Source: Pantoea rodasii (GTDB lineage Bacteria > Pseudomonadota > Gammaproteobacteria > Enterobacterales > Enterobacteriaceae). Taken from it: a stretch of 64,000 bases of DNA. This document shows positions 46,790 to 55,567 of this stretch, piece by piece. The position numbers and the translations under genes were made by a program. Under the pieces are notes generated by a model that saw only the letters and a list, made by a program, of their open reading frames with translations, did no database searches and was not told the DNA's origin. The stretch lies in contig NZ_MLFP01000006.1 of the NCBI RefSeq assembly GCF_002095465.1, positions 62,001 through 126,000 of the forward strand. Reading direction: 5' to 3'. Numbering within the stretch: the first letter of the stretch is position 1; each line of letters begins with the position of its first letter.

Positions 46790-46830
46790 ATAGCTTTTTG
46801 CTATGGCACATGTTATAGCCAATAGGCTAT
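46790..46830. promoter_or_regulatory. twin palindromic operators of higBA
   Basis: ATAGC-TTTTT-GCTAT (46790-46804) and ATAGCC-AATA-GGCTAT (46815-46830), 12-26 bp before the toxin start. The shared ATAGC half sites suggest binding by HigA. Confidence 0.8.
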
Positions 46831-46995
46831 GAAAACAACCGGACACTATCAGTCTGGAAAACTTTCACCAAACTAAATCATTACCCACTGATATCTTTGA
46901 ATATATTTGAAGGTCACCGGCAAATCTCTTCACTATTCCTTAGCCTGTTAATTCGAGACACTCAATAGATTCTCCCGATCTAATAGGAACTCTAA

Positions 46996-47580
46996 GTGAA
47001 AAACGTTACCCGCCTGGTCCTGCCGTTGCTGGCCGCCGCTGCTTTGTACGCACCCGTTTCGCAGGCTGCCACGATGCATTATGACCTCGATCCCGCGCAC
47101 ACCTCGGTTATCGTGACCTGGACGCACTTCGGCTTCTCGCATCCAACGGCTGATATCCCGAACAGCAAAGGGACGCTGGTGTTTGATAAAGATCATCCAG
47201 AGCAATCGCGCGTGGATGTTACGTTGCCGGTTTCACAGATTGATTCACATGTGCCCGCGCTGACCAAAGAGTTCCTGGGCGCGGAGTATTTCGATACCGC
47301 TAAATATCCATCAGCCGTGTTCCACAGCACCAAAGTGGTGGCGAAGGGCGATAACAAGTTTGACGTGGAAGGCAATCTGACGCTGAAAGGCATCACTAAG
47401 CCGATCACGCTGCACGCGACCTTGAATCAACAGGGTATGCACCCGATGGTGAAGAAGCAGGCAATTGGTTTTGATGCCACGGGCGTGATTAAACGTTCAG
47501 ATTTCAAACTGGATAAATACGTGCCTGCAGTCAGTGATGATGTCACGCTGACCCTTTCTACCGAGGCGTACGCGAAGTAA
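46996..47580 (+). CDS. yceI: YceI-family periplasmic lipocalin-like protein
   Basis: 194 residues from GTG 46996: Sec signal peptide ending SQA-AT, then the YceI fold (YDLDPAHTSVIVTWTHFGFSHP, LGAEYFDTAKYPSAVFHST, VEGNLTLKGITKP). Family members bind polyisoprenoid-type lipids. Single gene; no cytochrome b561 partner next to it, unlike E. coli. Confidence 0.92.
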   Translation: MKNVTRLVLPLLAAAALYAPVSQAATMHYDLDPAHTSVIVTWTHFGFSHPTADIPNSKGTLVFDKDHPEQSRVDVTLPVSQIDSHVPALTKEFLGAEYFDTAKYPSAVFHSTKVVAKGDNKFDVEGNLTLKGITKPITLHATLNQQGMHPMVKKQAIGFDATGVIKRSDFKLDKYVPAVSDDVTLTLSTEAYAK

Positions 47581-47610
47581 TTCGTACGTTGTGGTAGCGA
47601 GCAAAGTTAC

Positions 47611-47641
47611 GCATCCTGACCGCTGAAAGGCGTCAGGATGC
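47611..47641. terminator. terminator between yceI and dld
   Basis: Ten-bp perfect stem GCATCCTGAC / GTCAGGATGC between convergent genes. Confidence 0.8.
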
Positions 47642-47667
47642 GTTTCAACTGCAAAAGAATGGCTGGT

Positions 47668-49362
47668 TTACGCCCAGTATTTCTTCTTACTGGTTTTCCC
47701 GATGCCGGGATTGCAGCTATTAGTGGGATCAAGTTGCTTCCAGTGATCAACATGCTCGCACGATGCCTGATACAGATGGCCCACATTATGCTCAGCCGGA
47801 TATTTCGCCCCACGCTGCGCCAGATACACTTTCACCGCCTCCTTAAACGCCTTCGCATCCACGCCTTCTTTCAGCACGTAATCCTGATGATTCACATAAC
47901 AGAAAAAATGCCCGCAGCAGGAATCGACCTGAACCTGTGCCGCTAAGTGCTCCGGTAAGGTTAAGCGCCAATCGTCATCGTTACGGCGCAGCGCCACATC
48001 AAATGCCACCAACCGCTCATTCGGGTTATAACCCAGCGCATCACAATAGGAGATGGTGCAGCCGCCCACGCCAAATCGCACCAGAAAGGCATCAGCTGCT
48101 TCGCGAACATCACAGTGGAAAAAGCCACCGTCACGGTCGGCAAAAAATTGCTGAAGCAGAGTGTTTAACTCATGGGTTTGTAGCGCATCGACCTTGATCA
48201 TCAGGTGGTGTTGATACTCATCGCGATAAGCCATGATGCGCGGTGCAATAAAGCTCGGTGTCAGTTGGTTGAAGCATTGCAGTGCCCGATCAACAAAATT
48301 GCGCGGCAAGAAAGGGATATGGCTGACACGGACATCCCATTTTGCTTTATTTGCCATCATTTTAGGAATGGCCTGCGGACCCAGTTTGCGAATCGCCAGA
48401 TACATATGCTTGGCGTAACGCACCGTCAAATCAAACGCATTACGATGGATATATTCCGCCTGCAACGGCAGTTCGCGCATGTTGGTGAGCAAAAAACGGC
48501 GCAGCGCGACCAGCACACGCTCATCGTTTGTGCCGATGTAAAAGGTATCGCTGCCCGCGCTGGCTTCGAAGGTGGGTAAACGCACCGCAAACACCACAAC
48601 TTTGCCCGCGCTGCCGGAACTGTCGTGCAGATAACGCAGGTCGCCATTGAAGCGTGAAGGGGAGTCAGCAGTGATATCACGCAGGCGATCGGCATAGTCA
48701 TCGGCCCAGATCTTTCCCTGCCAATCTGGTTGTTCGCCGGTCTGATACTGCTGCTGCGCCAGGTTCTGCAGCATCGTTTCCGGCGTGTTGCCTAAATCGA
48801 TGCCGAGATGATTCACCAGCTCCAGCCGGCCGTCATCATGAATACGGGCAAACAGTGATTTCTCGGTAAACGCCGGGCCGCGGCGGATCAGCGAACCGCC
48901 GGAATTATTGCAAATACCGCCGACCACCGAAGCGCCAATACAGCTGGATCCAATCACCGAGTGCGGTTCCCGCCCCAGCGGTTGCAGCGTCTGTTCCAGT
49001 TCGGTCAATGTGGTGCCAGGAAAGGCGATCATCTGGCGTGCCTGATCGATCACCTGCACACCTTTAAGCTGACGGGTGCTGACAATGACGACTGCGCGAT
49101 CGTAATCATTGCCATCCGGTGTTGAACCGCCGGTCACGCCGGTATTGGAAGCCTGCATCAGGATAATCGCGTTCTGGGCCACGCATATCTGTAGTGTCTG
49201 CCAGAGTTGCTGCAGCGTTTGTGGTAACACCACCGCCAGCGCCTCGCCGCGACCGACGCGGAATCCTTTGGTGTACCAGGCTTTATCATCAGCGTGGGTC
49301 AGCAACTGTTTGTCGCCCACTACGCCAGCTAACTGACGCAACATCTCCTGCGGGGTGGTCAT
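47668..49362 (-). CDS. dld: quinone-dependent D-lactate dehydrogenase
   Basis: Peripheral inner-membrane FAD enzyme oxidising D-lactate to pyruvate. 564 residues; FAD-binding region (QASNTGVTGGSTPDG, GSSCIGASVVGGICNNSGGSL) and the family cap and membrane-binding domains. Start ATG 49362 with GAAGAGAG upstream. Single gene, divergent from the PTS operon. Confidence 0.95.
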   Translation of the reverse strand: MTTPQEMLRQLAGVVGDKQLLTHADDKAWYTKGFRVGRGEALAVVLPQTLQQLWQTLQICVAQNAIILMQASNTGVTGGSTPDGNDYDRAVVIVSTRQLKGVQVIDQARQMIAFPGTTLTELEQTLQPLGREPHSVIGSSCIGASVVGGICNNSGGSLIRRGPAFTEKSLFARIHDDGRLELVNHLGIDLGNTPETMLQNLAQQQYQTGEQPDWQGKIWADDYADRLRDITADSPSRFNGDLRYLHDSSGSAGKVVVFAVRLPTFEASAGSDTFYIGTNDERVLVALRRFLLTNMRELPLQAEYIHRNAFDLTVRYAKHMYLAIRKLGPQAIPKMMANKAKWDVRVSHIPFLPRNFVDRALQCFNQLTPSFIAPRIMAYRDEYQHHLMIKVDALQTHELNTLLQQFFADRDGGFFHCDVREAADAFLVRFGVGGCTISYCDALGYNPNERLVAFDVALRRNDDDWRLTLPEHLAAQVQVDSCCGHFFCYVNHQDYVLKEGVDAKAFKEAVKVYLAQRGAKYPAEHNVGHLYQASCEHVDHWKQLDPTNSCNPGIGKTSKKKYWA

Positions 49363-49796
49363 GAGCTCTCTTCTTTATCATTGATTTGCCGCGTTATTGG
49401 ACAGCCAGACAAGCCTGGCGTCAATGATTCAGCGGCACTGATGGGTAAATAACGCACGGAATCATTATCCCTTTATCTTCCGGGGAAAACGTGGGCTGGT
49501 CTGATAAAAATGCGTGGGCAATCACAATTTAGGTTGAAAGAAATTAAGCTGAACTTTCGAATAAAGGGTTTAAGCATTTTGATCGCCAAAGTAAATATAA
49601 CGCCTTGATATTAATCGTTATTTAAGGAAGGGCGAATAACCATCAATGTGATTAACATCACAAATAATGAACACCTCAAGTCATTGTCAACGCTCACTCC
49701 TCATAAATTCATGACAAAAATGTGATCTCTATTGCAAATATAAAAGCCGTTCACCGGAAGAATGAATGTCAGACGCGCAGAGAAGGAGTGATGACA
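49363..49796. promoter_or_regulatory. divergent control region, dld / PTS operon
   Basis: 434 bp, AT-rich toward the PTS side, without a gene. It holds a consensus CRP site at 49647-49662 and a further half site TGTGATCT at about 49720. No palindrome for a specific regulator was identified and no regulator gene adjoins. Confidence 0.6.
49647..49662. promoter_or_regulatory. consensus CRP-binding site
   Basis: TGTGATTAACATCACA, an exact TGTGA-N6-TCACA match, about 135 bp before the first gene of the PTS operon. It predicts catabolite control. Confidence 0.88.
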
Positions 49797-50777
49797 ATGA
49801 GAATTGGCATGGTGATCAGCGGTGGTGATGTCACAGGAATAAATAACTTTGTTTTTCAAATATCGCGTATGACACAAGCCGATATGGTGTTATTTAACGG
49901 AGGCATCCCAGGATTGCTGGAAAATCGGCATCAGGAAATATCTCAACGCGATCTGGTCGATTATGCCGTTACATCCATACCGGTGATGCAGTCAGGAAGA
50001 ACCACACGAAAACTCATTCGTCCTGAATATGAGATCATCGCTAAAAATCTCAAATCACTGCGTGTTGATGTATTAATTATGGCCGGTGGAGATGGCTCAC
50101 TGCAATTCCTCCACACCTTAAGTGAATTTGGTGTGAATTGTTTTGGTGTGGGCATGACCATCGATAATGATGTATTCGGCAGTGATTACACCATCGGTTT
50201 TTCCACTGCGTGTGAACAAGTATTAAAAGAAGTGGCGAAGCTAAGAAATACCGGCCGTGCCTTAACCGGAAGGGTATTTATGGTCGAACTGCTGGGAGGC
50301 TACTGTGGTGAATTAACCCTGCAGTCAGCGATCAAATCCAATGCCGACTTTGCTTTAATCCCAGAATGCCAGATCCCCACGCAGGAGTTGGCAGAGCGCA
50401 TTACACAGCGCCTTGCCGAACAAAATAGCGTGGTGATTCTCTGCTCAGAAGGCTACACGCGGGAGTATTCGCCGGGCTTTCAGGGCGCAATTGATACCTT
50501 AATTAAACAGATTGAACCGTTGATAGGCGTACGAATTCGTAAAACCATCATCGGTTACGGCTTGCGTAGTGGTGACCCGACCTGTGAAGAAATTTATCAA
50601 GGCACCATTATGGCCAGTGAAGTTGCGCGCTGTATTCAGTCGGGGATGCGCAACAAAACGGTGATTATTAATGGCAGTAATCGACCGATACCGATTGATC
50701 TCTTGAGCATGAAAAAACGCCTGGTTGATACCGAAGGGCATCATTACAAACTCGCTAAACAACTGCATATTCTGTGA
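49797..50777 (+). CDS. PfkA-like ATP-dependent phosphosugar kinase, variant active site
   Basis: 326 residues of the phosphofructokinase A fold. Seen: phosphate loop SGGDVTGINNF, ATP-type AGGDGS, catalytic TIDNDVFGSDYTIGF. By eye against bacterial PfkA, the equivalents of Arg162, Glu222, Arg243 and Arg252 are kept, but Arg171 (in GRHAG/GRYCG) is Gly (LLGGYCGEL) and His249 is Tyr (IIGYGLRSG). So a phosphosugar close to but perhaps not fructose 6-phosphate is likely. ATG 49797 has AAGGAG 8 bases upstream. First gene of the operon. Confidence 0.85.
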   Translation: MRIGMVISGGDVTGINNFVFQISRMTQADMVLFNGGIPGLLENRHQEISQRDLVDYAVTSIPVMQSGRTTRKLIRPEYEIIAKNLKSLRVDVLIMAGGDGSLQFLHTLSEFGVNCFGVGMTIDNDVFGSDYTIGFSTACEQVLKEVAKLRNTGRALTGRVFMVELLGGYCGELTLQSAIKSNADFALIPECQIPTQELAERITQRLAEQNSVVILCSEGYTREYSPGFQGAIDTLIKQIEPLIGVRIRKTIIGYGLRSGDPTCEEIYQGTIMASEVARCIQSGMRNKTVIINGSNRPIPIDLLSMKKRLVDTEGHHYKLAKQLHIL

Positions 50778-50787
50778 GGAAAACGCC

Positions 50788-51102
50788 ATGCTGAAAATAT
50801 TATGTGTCTGTGGATGTGGTCTGGGTTCTAGTTTCGCCATCGAAATGAGCGCCAAATCCGTATTAAAGAAACTCGAAATTGAAGCGGATATCGATCACAC
50901 CACTATTTCTGAAGCCAACGCCTTTAAATCCGACATGATTTTAACCCAGAAGGCGTTTGCCGATGTCTTAAATGCCGATGCCAGCCCGGAACAAATCAAG
51001 CGGGTGATTATTCTCAATAAGCTGACCGACAAAGCAGAAATTGAAGAAAAAATCGTGGCGTTTATGAAAGAACGTAATCTAAAGGTTGCTAACCATGAAT
51101 AG
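50788..51102 (+). CDS. PTS EIIB component, ascorbate/galactitol-like
   Basis: 104 residues; phosphorylation loop ILCVCGCGLGSSFAIEM with the expected phospho-Cys8 (the Cys before Gly, as in UlaB). Passes phosphate from EIIA to the sugar during transport. Starts 10 bp after the kinase and overlaps the EIIC start by 8 bp. Confidence 0.9.
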   Translation: MLKILCVCGCGLGSSFAIEMSAKSVLKKLEIEADIDHTTISEANAFKSDMILTQKAFADVLNADASPEQIKRVIILNKLTDKAEIEEKIVAFMKERNLKVANHE

Positions 51103-52462
51103 TGTGATTGATTTCCTGGTAAAAGACTTATTAGGGCAGGCATCGATTCTGATCGCCTTTATTGCCCTGATTGGTCTGTTACTGCAAAAAAAATCCGCAG
51201 GTAAGGTGGTGGAAGGCACCTTTAAAACCCTGCTGGGCTTCTTAATTATGATGGCGGGCATCAACATTATTGTTGGCACGCTGACCTTCCTGAATACCAT
51301 TTTTACCCACGGTTTTGGCATGAAGGGTTATATCACCGACGTTGCCGCCATTGCCGGGTTAGCGAGCCGCGAGCTGGGCTCAGAAGTGGCGCTGACATTG
51401 TTGGTGATCTTTATCGTCAACATCATCATCGCGCGTCTGACGCCGTTCAAATACATCTTCCTGACCGGACAAGCGCTGTTGTGGATGGCGACTATCGGTG
51501 CGGTGATTGGCTATAAAGCGGGGCTGACAGGCTTACCTCTGATCCTTACCGGTGGCATTTTCGGCGGCATTATGGCGGTGGTGATGCCGGCGCTGGCGCA
51601 ACCTGTGGTGCGTCGTATCACGGACTCTGATGATGTGGCTCTGGGGCATTTCTGCACCATCGGTTATCTGCTGACCGCAGCGGTGGCAAAAGTGGTCGGT
51701 AAGGGTTCACGCTCAACCGAAGACCTTAAACTGCCCGACAACTTCAAGTTCCTGCAGGACACCTATCTGTCGATGGCGGTGGTGATGGTGCCGATGTACC
51801 TGATCCCAGCCGTGGCGGCCGGTCCGGAATTTATTGGCCAGTACAGTAACGGCATGAACTATCTGATGTATGCCTTCATGCAATCGATTCAGTTTGTTGC
51901 TGGCGTGTTCGTGTTGTACAGCGGTGTGCGTCTGCTGCTGAACGAACTGGTGCCTGCCTTCCGCGGCATTGCCATGCGCCTGGTGCCGGATGCTAAACCG
52001 GCACTCGATTGCCCGGTGATGTTCCCTTATGCGCCGAACGCAGTGATCGTCGGCTTCCTTGCCACCACCCTCGGCTCTGTCGTCGGCATGCTGGTGTTCC
52101 CAATGTTCGGTCTGGCAATGATTCTGCCTGGCTTGCTCACCAACTTCTTTGCCGGTGGTACTGCAGGTGTGTTTGGTAACGCGCTGGGCGGACGCCGCGG
52201 GGCGATGATCGGTGGTTTCGTTCATGGTCTGTTTATCACCTTCTTGCCGGCCATTCTGGTGCCGATGCTCGAAAGCTATGGCTTCACCGGTGTGACCTTC
52301 AGTGACTCTGACGTCATCAGTACCGGTTTGGTATTGGGTCATGCGTTCCAGGGCAACTGGTTGTTCGTCGCTCTCTTTGTTGTCTTCATCACTCTGATCG
52401 CCTGGTTTGTTAACGGAAAATCCCCTAAATCCCACGAGGAAAAGCTCCATGAAACTTTATAA
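51095..52462 (+). CDS. PTS EIIC permease, UlaA/SgaT family
   Basis: 455 residues from ATG 51095, with 10-12 membrane spans and the UlaA-type start (FLVKDLLGQASILIAFIALIGLLLQKKSAGKVVEGTFKTLLGF). This EIIC family was defined by the ascorbate permease but has many members of other or unknown specificity. It carries the substrate across the inner membrane. The end overlaps the aldolase start by 14 bp. Confidence 0.92.
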   Translation: MNSVIDFLVKDLLGQASILIAFIALIGLLLQKKSAGKVVEGTFKTLLGFLIMMAGINIIVGTLTFLNTIFTHGFGMKGYITDVAAIAGLASRELGSEVALTLLVIFIVNIIIARLTPFKYIFLTGQALLWMATIGAVIGYKAGLTGLPLILTGGIFGGIMAVVMPALAQPVVRRITDSDDVALGHFCTIGYLLTAAVAKVVGKGSRSTEDLKLPDNFKFLQDTYLSMAVVMVPMYLIPAVAAGPEFIGQYSNGMNYLMYAFMQSIQFVAGVFVLYSGVRLLLNELVPAFRGIAMRLVPDAKPALDCPVMFPYAPNAVIVGFLATTLGSVVGMLVFPMFGLAMILPGLLTNFFAGGTAGVFGNALGGRRGAMIGGFVHGLFITFLPAILVPMLESYGFTGVTFSDSDVISTGLVLGHAFQGNWLFVALFVVFITLIAWFVNGKSPKSHEEKLHETL

Positions 52463-53291
52463 TTTTACCGATCTGTTACAGGTGGCTAAAGAACGTGAAT
52501 TTAAAGCACTCGGTTCCTTTAATTTGCACTGTCTGGAAATGTTACCGGCCTTTTTTAAAGCAGCGGAAAAAACCAATAGCCCATTAATGATTCAAATTTC
52601 GACCGGCACCGCGAAATATTTAGGGCATAAATTATTAGTGGATGCGATTCGCTCGTTATCTGAGAGCCGTAATGTGCCAACGTGCCTGCATCTTGATCAC
52701 TGTTCAGATTTGGATGCGATTCAAACGGCACTGGACGCCGGATTCAGCTCTATTATGTATGACGGTTCGCATTTATCGATTGAAGAGAATATTGCCAATA
52801 CCCGTCGCGTAATTGATATGGCGCGTCCATTGCAGGTCTCGGTGGAAGCGGAGTTAGGTGCGATTGGGGGTTCTGAAGACGGTAAAGAGGTGGAGATGAA
52901 CGCTGCTTCCTTTACCACCGTAGATGATGCCAAACGCTTTGTGGAAGAAACCGGCGTGGATATGCTGGCGATCTCCATCGGTACGGTGCACGGGCTGTAT
53001 ACCGGCAAAGCCCATATTCAGCATCAGCGTCTGGCTGATATCACCGATGCCACCAAAACCCCACTGGTGCTGCATGGCGGTACCGGCGTGAGCGATGAAG
53101 ATATGCGTCTGGCCGTACGCAGCGGTATCGAAAAAGTGAACGTTGGCACGGAAATGAATGTGCAATGGGTGGCAAACTGCAAGCAGACCTTTGAAAAAGG
53201 CCGGGTGAATGACAGCGTGCGTAATTTCCTGGTGCCGGCTAACGATGCCGTGACCAATGTGTTGGTCGAAAAGATTTCGCTGTTCCGCTAA
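52449..53291 (+). CDS. class II ketose-1,6-bisphosphate aldolase
   Basis: 280 residues, zinc type, closest in look to the GatY/KbaY/FbaA family: catalytic and metal residues in LHLDHCSDLDA (Asp83, His84), GTVHGLY and LHGGTGV. Splits a ketose 1,6-bisphosphate into DHAP and glyceraldehyde 3-phosphate; fructose or tagatose stereochemistry cannot be told by eye. It follows directly on the permease. Confidence 0.88.
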   Translation: MKLYNFTDLLQVAKEREFKALGSFNLHCLEMLPAFFKAAEKTNSPLMIQISTGTAKYLGHKLLVDAIRSLSESRNVPTCLHLDHCSDLDAIQTALDAGFSSIMYDGSHLSIEENIANTRRVIDMARPLQVSVEAELGAIGGSEDGKEVEMNAASFTTVDDAKRFVEETGVDMLAISIGTVHGLYTGKAHIQHQRLADITDATKTPLVLHGGTGVSDEDMRLAVRSGIEKVNVGTEMNVQWVANCKQTFEKGRVNDSVRNFLVPANDAVTNVLVEKISLFR

Positions 53292-53323
53292 CCACGACTC
53301 TCTCATGACGTAATAACCTGAGG

Positions 53324-53345
53324 TGCCCCGGCGCCGTTCGGGGCA
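53324..53345. promoter_or_regulatory. intra-operon hairpin
   Basis: Stem TGCCCCG / CGGGGCA in the only sizeable gap of the operon (aldolase to the 89-aa gene). There is no U tract, so a processing or mRNA-stability site is more likely than a terminator. Confidence 0.5.
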
Positions 53346-53354
53346 GGAGACGCT

Positions 53355-53624
53355 ATGTTTGGATTCTTGAAAAAGGGCTCGGAAAATAAGAGCCAGGATT
53401 CACAGGAAATAGATCTTCAGGCAGAAAATATCAGTGGGAAAATAAGCGAGCTGGAGCAACAACTCGCTGTTAATCCACAGGCGATCGATACGCAAAAGAA
53501 ATTAATGCTGGAATATAACCGCGCATTAAATATCTTTGCCAAAAGCCGCCGCTTTCGTCAGGAAATTGATCCGCTGTTCGTTAAAATTGATGAACTGCGC
53601 AATACCATCCGCAAGTCGATTTAA
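53355..53624 (+). CDS. unknown coiled-coil-like protein in the PTS operon, 89 aa
   Basis: Charged, helical, with a Gln/Glu/Leu-rich middle (ISGKISELEQQLAVNP) and a second amphipathic helix (LYNRALNIFAKSRRF-like stretch), suggesting a short coiled coil or helical hairpin. No membrane span or catalytic motif. GGAG precedes the ATG. It lies between aldolase and EIIA with tight spacing, so it belongs to the operon. Not recognised; a partner or adaptor of the PTS proteins is possible. Confidence 0.75.
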   Translation: MFGFLKKGSENKSQDSQEIDLQAENISGKISELEQQLAVNPQAIDTQKKLMLEYNRALNIFAKSRRFRQEIDPLFVKIDELRNTIRKSI

Positions 53625-53633
53625 GGAGGCAGT

Positions 53634-54071
53634 ATGAGTATTAAGCGACTGCTGCAAGAAGCGAATGCGATTCAGGTGGGGGTGACGGTCACGGATTGGC
53701 GCGAAGTGATTGCGCTGGCTGCACAACCGCTGGTTCAAGGCGGTTACGTCAAGGATTCCTATCCTGAGGCGGTGATTGCCAATACCCTGACGCACGGTGC
53801 CTATTATGTGTTTGAAGAAGGGATCGCCATTCCGCATGCGCGTCCGGAAACCGGCGTGCTAAAAGATTGCTTCAGTATGATCGTGCTGGACGAGCCGATT
53901 TCGTTTGAAGGCAGTGACAAAGCCGACATTGTGATTATGTTCGGTGCGCGTGACAGCAATGCACACATCGAAGAGGGCATTCGCGCGATTGTTTCACTGC
54001 TGGAAGATGAAGAAACGCTGGTGCGCCTGCGGCAGGCCAGCAGTGTGGCGGAGGTGATAGAAATCCTATGA
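53634..54071 (+). CDS. PTS EIIA component, mannitol/UlaC type
   Basis: 145 residues of the fructose/mannitol-type EIIA domain. The phospho-His is His68 in GIAIPHARPE, the same position as in E. coli UlaC. Receives phosphate from HPr and hands it to EIIB. GGAGG precedes the ATG; the stop overlaps the next start (ATGA). Confidence 0.92.
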   Translation: MSIKRLLQEANAIQVGVTVTDWREVIALAAQPLVQGGYVKDSYPEAVIANTLTHGAYYVFEEGIAIPHARPETGVLKDCFSMIVLDEPISFEGSDKADIVIMFGARDSNAHIEEGIRAIVSLLEDEETLVRLRQASSVAEVIEIL

Positions 54072-54652
54072 CTTCACACACTGAAGAGAAGGTGGTGGTG
54101 CTGGTCAACGGCATTCCGGCCTCTGGCAAAAGCACCCTGACACGCGCGATGGCGGAGCAGTTTGGTTTTCCGGTACTGACGCTGGACAGCCTGAAAGAAC
54201 CGTTTATGGCCAGTTTCGCGCCGGTGGATCGTCTGCGCAATCGTCAGTTGGGGTGCGCAGCCTATCAGGCGATTTGGAAGGTCGTGGGTCAAGCGCCAAC
54301 TCGCTGCGTTTACCTGATCGACGCCTGGTTTGGCTTCCAGCCGAAAGAGGTGTTACAGCAGGGATTGCAGCAGGCGGGCATCACCCGGGTACTGGAGCTG
54401 TGGCTGGCGATCACACCAGACGAAGCGGTGGCGCGCTATCAGTCACGGCTCACCGATCGCATGCCAGGCCATCCAGGTGCCGAGTATCTGCCCGAACTGC
54501 GTAAGTTGGCAGAAACCGCACAGCCGATGGCGCTCGGACCGGTGTTGCAACTCGATGCCTGCGACCCTGACGAAGCTGCCGCGATTGCCTGGCTGCAACG
54601 GCAGTTGCGCTTACCGGTTAATGCTCAACCCGCTTTATCCGCTTCAGGTTGA
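54068..54652 (+). CDS. P-loop kinase-like protein (AAA_33 type)
   Basis: 194 residues; Walker A GIPASGKST (15-23) right after a beta strand, with a later basic segment (RYQSRLTDRMPGHPG) that could be the lid. The fold is that of small-molecule kinases such as gluconate or adenylylsulfate kinase. Last gene of the operon, translationally coupled to EIIA. A sugar or sugar-phosphate substrate is inferred from context. Ends overlap the convergent oxidoreductase by 28 bp. Confidence 0.82.
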   Translation: MTSHTEEKVVVLVNGIPASGKSTLTRAMAEQFGFPVLTLDSLKEPFMASFAPVDRLRNRQLGCAAYQAIWKVVGQAPTRCVYLIDAWFGFQPKEVLQQGLQQAGITRVLELWLAITPDEAVARYQSRLTDRMPGHPGAEYLPELRKLAETAQPMALGPVLQLDACDPDEAAAIAWLQRQLRLPVNAQPALSASG

Positions 54653-55482
54653 AAGAAGGCCGCCAGCAGGGAGTTGAACTGTTGATCCTGTTGTTGATCA
54701 TCAGCCAGCTGGCGGCAGACTTCGCCGAGAGCACGATAAAGTTGATCGGTGGCTAATTCGCCCTGATTCAGCGTGGCAATCTCATCCATCTCTGCCGCCC
54801 AGCGCCAGGCTTTTGGCAACATGTCTGGCGTAGCTTTCGCCATTCGTTGCAGCAGCGCTTGTTGGCTGTCCTGCATCTCTTCACGTAACGCCTCGGCTGC
54901 GCCCACGCGGCTGGCGTTGATCAGCATTGCCGAGGTCAGCAGGGTGATGCCTTTGTTAATTCCGGCGTAGGCCATCTTCAGCGCAGAGGCGGCGCCATTG
55001 TCGGCACTCATTACGCGAACGCGCAATCCCAAATCACTCAACTGTGCCAGTCGCGCAGCATGAGGACCCGCAAACCAAAAGCGTGGCCCTTGTGGATTGT
55101 GCGCGCCCGGCGGCAAGCCAATAATCGCCGCATCGGCAAAAGGGGTACCGGTGCTTTCAATCACCTGCGCCACCTGCTTCAACGTCTCCGGGCTGATGGC
55201 GTTGCAATCCACATACAGTGGCTTATGCGCGGCAGCTTGCAGAAACGGGGCCATCTGCTGCGCCCAGCTGAGTGCTGATTCGGGCGGCAGAATCGACAGA
55301 ATAATATCGGCCTCGCAAAGCGCCTCAGCGCTACAGTCGACAATGTTTGCCTGCTGTGCACGCTGCTGAGATGGGGCGGATCGCTGGCTCAGCGGGGCAA
55401 TGACTCGCGCCCCGTGCTGGACAAGTACAGCTCCCACGGCCGCGCCCATAGCGCCAGGTGCAGCGATAGCAATGGTTGTCAT
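54625..55482 (-). CDS. NAD-binding 6-phosphogluconate-dehydrogenase-like protein (DUF1932 type)
   Basis: 285 residues from ATG 55482, with AGGAGTG upstream; the frame runs further up without a start signal. Rossmann start TTIAIAAPGAMGAAVGAVL, then a helical C-terminal domain (MAYAGINKGITLLTSAML) typical of the DUF1932 branch of beta-hydroxyacid dehydrogenases. Substrate unknown. It lies 85 bp from the LysR gene on the same strand. Confidence 0.82.
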   Translation of the reverse strand: MTTIAIAAPGAMGAAVGAVLVQHGARVIAPLSQRSAPSQQRAQQANIVDCSAEALCEADIILSILPPESALSWAQQMAPFLQAAAHKPLYVDCNAISPETLKQVAQVIESTGTPFADAAIIGLPPGAHNPQGPRFWFAGPHAARLAQLSDLGLRVRVMSADNGAASALKMAYAGINKGITLLTSAMLINASRVGAAEALREEMQDSQQALLQRMAKATPDMLPKAWRWAAEMDEIATLNQGELATDQLYRALGEVCRQLADDQQQDQQFNSLLAAFFQPEADKAG

Positions 55483-55567
55483 CAAAGTCACTCCTTTAAG
55501 CATCGAGCTGTCAGTATGGAACGCGCTGAAAAGATTGTGCACAGGGAAGTGCAAGCAAATACAACCG

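Noticed and set aside
49797..54652. L-ascorbate (ula) utilisation operon
   Set aside because: EIIA, EIIB and EIIC are of that family, but the lactonase, decarboxylase and epimerases (UlaG, UlaD, UlaE, UlaF) are absent and a kinase plus aldolase take their place.
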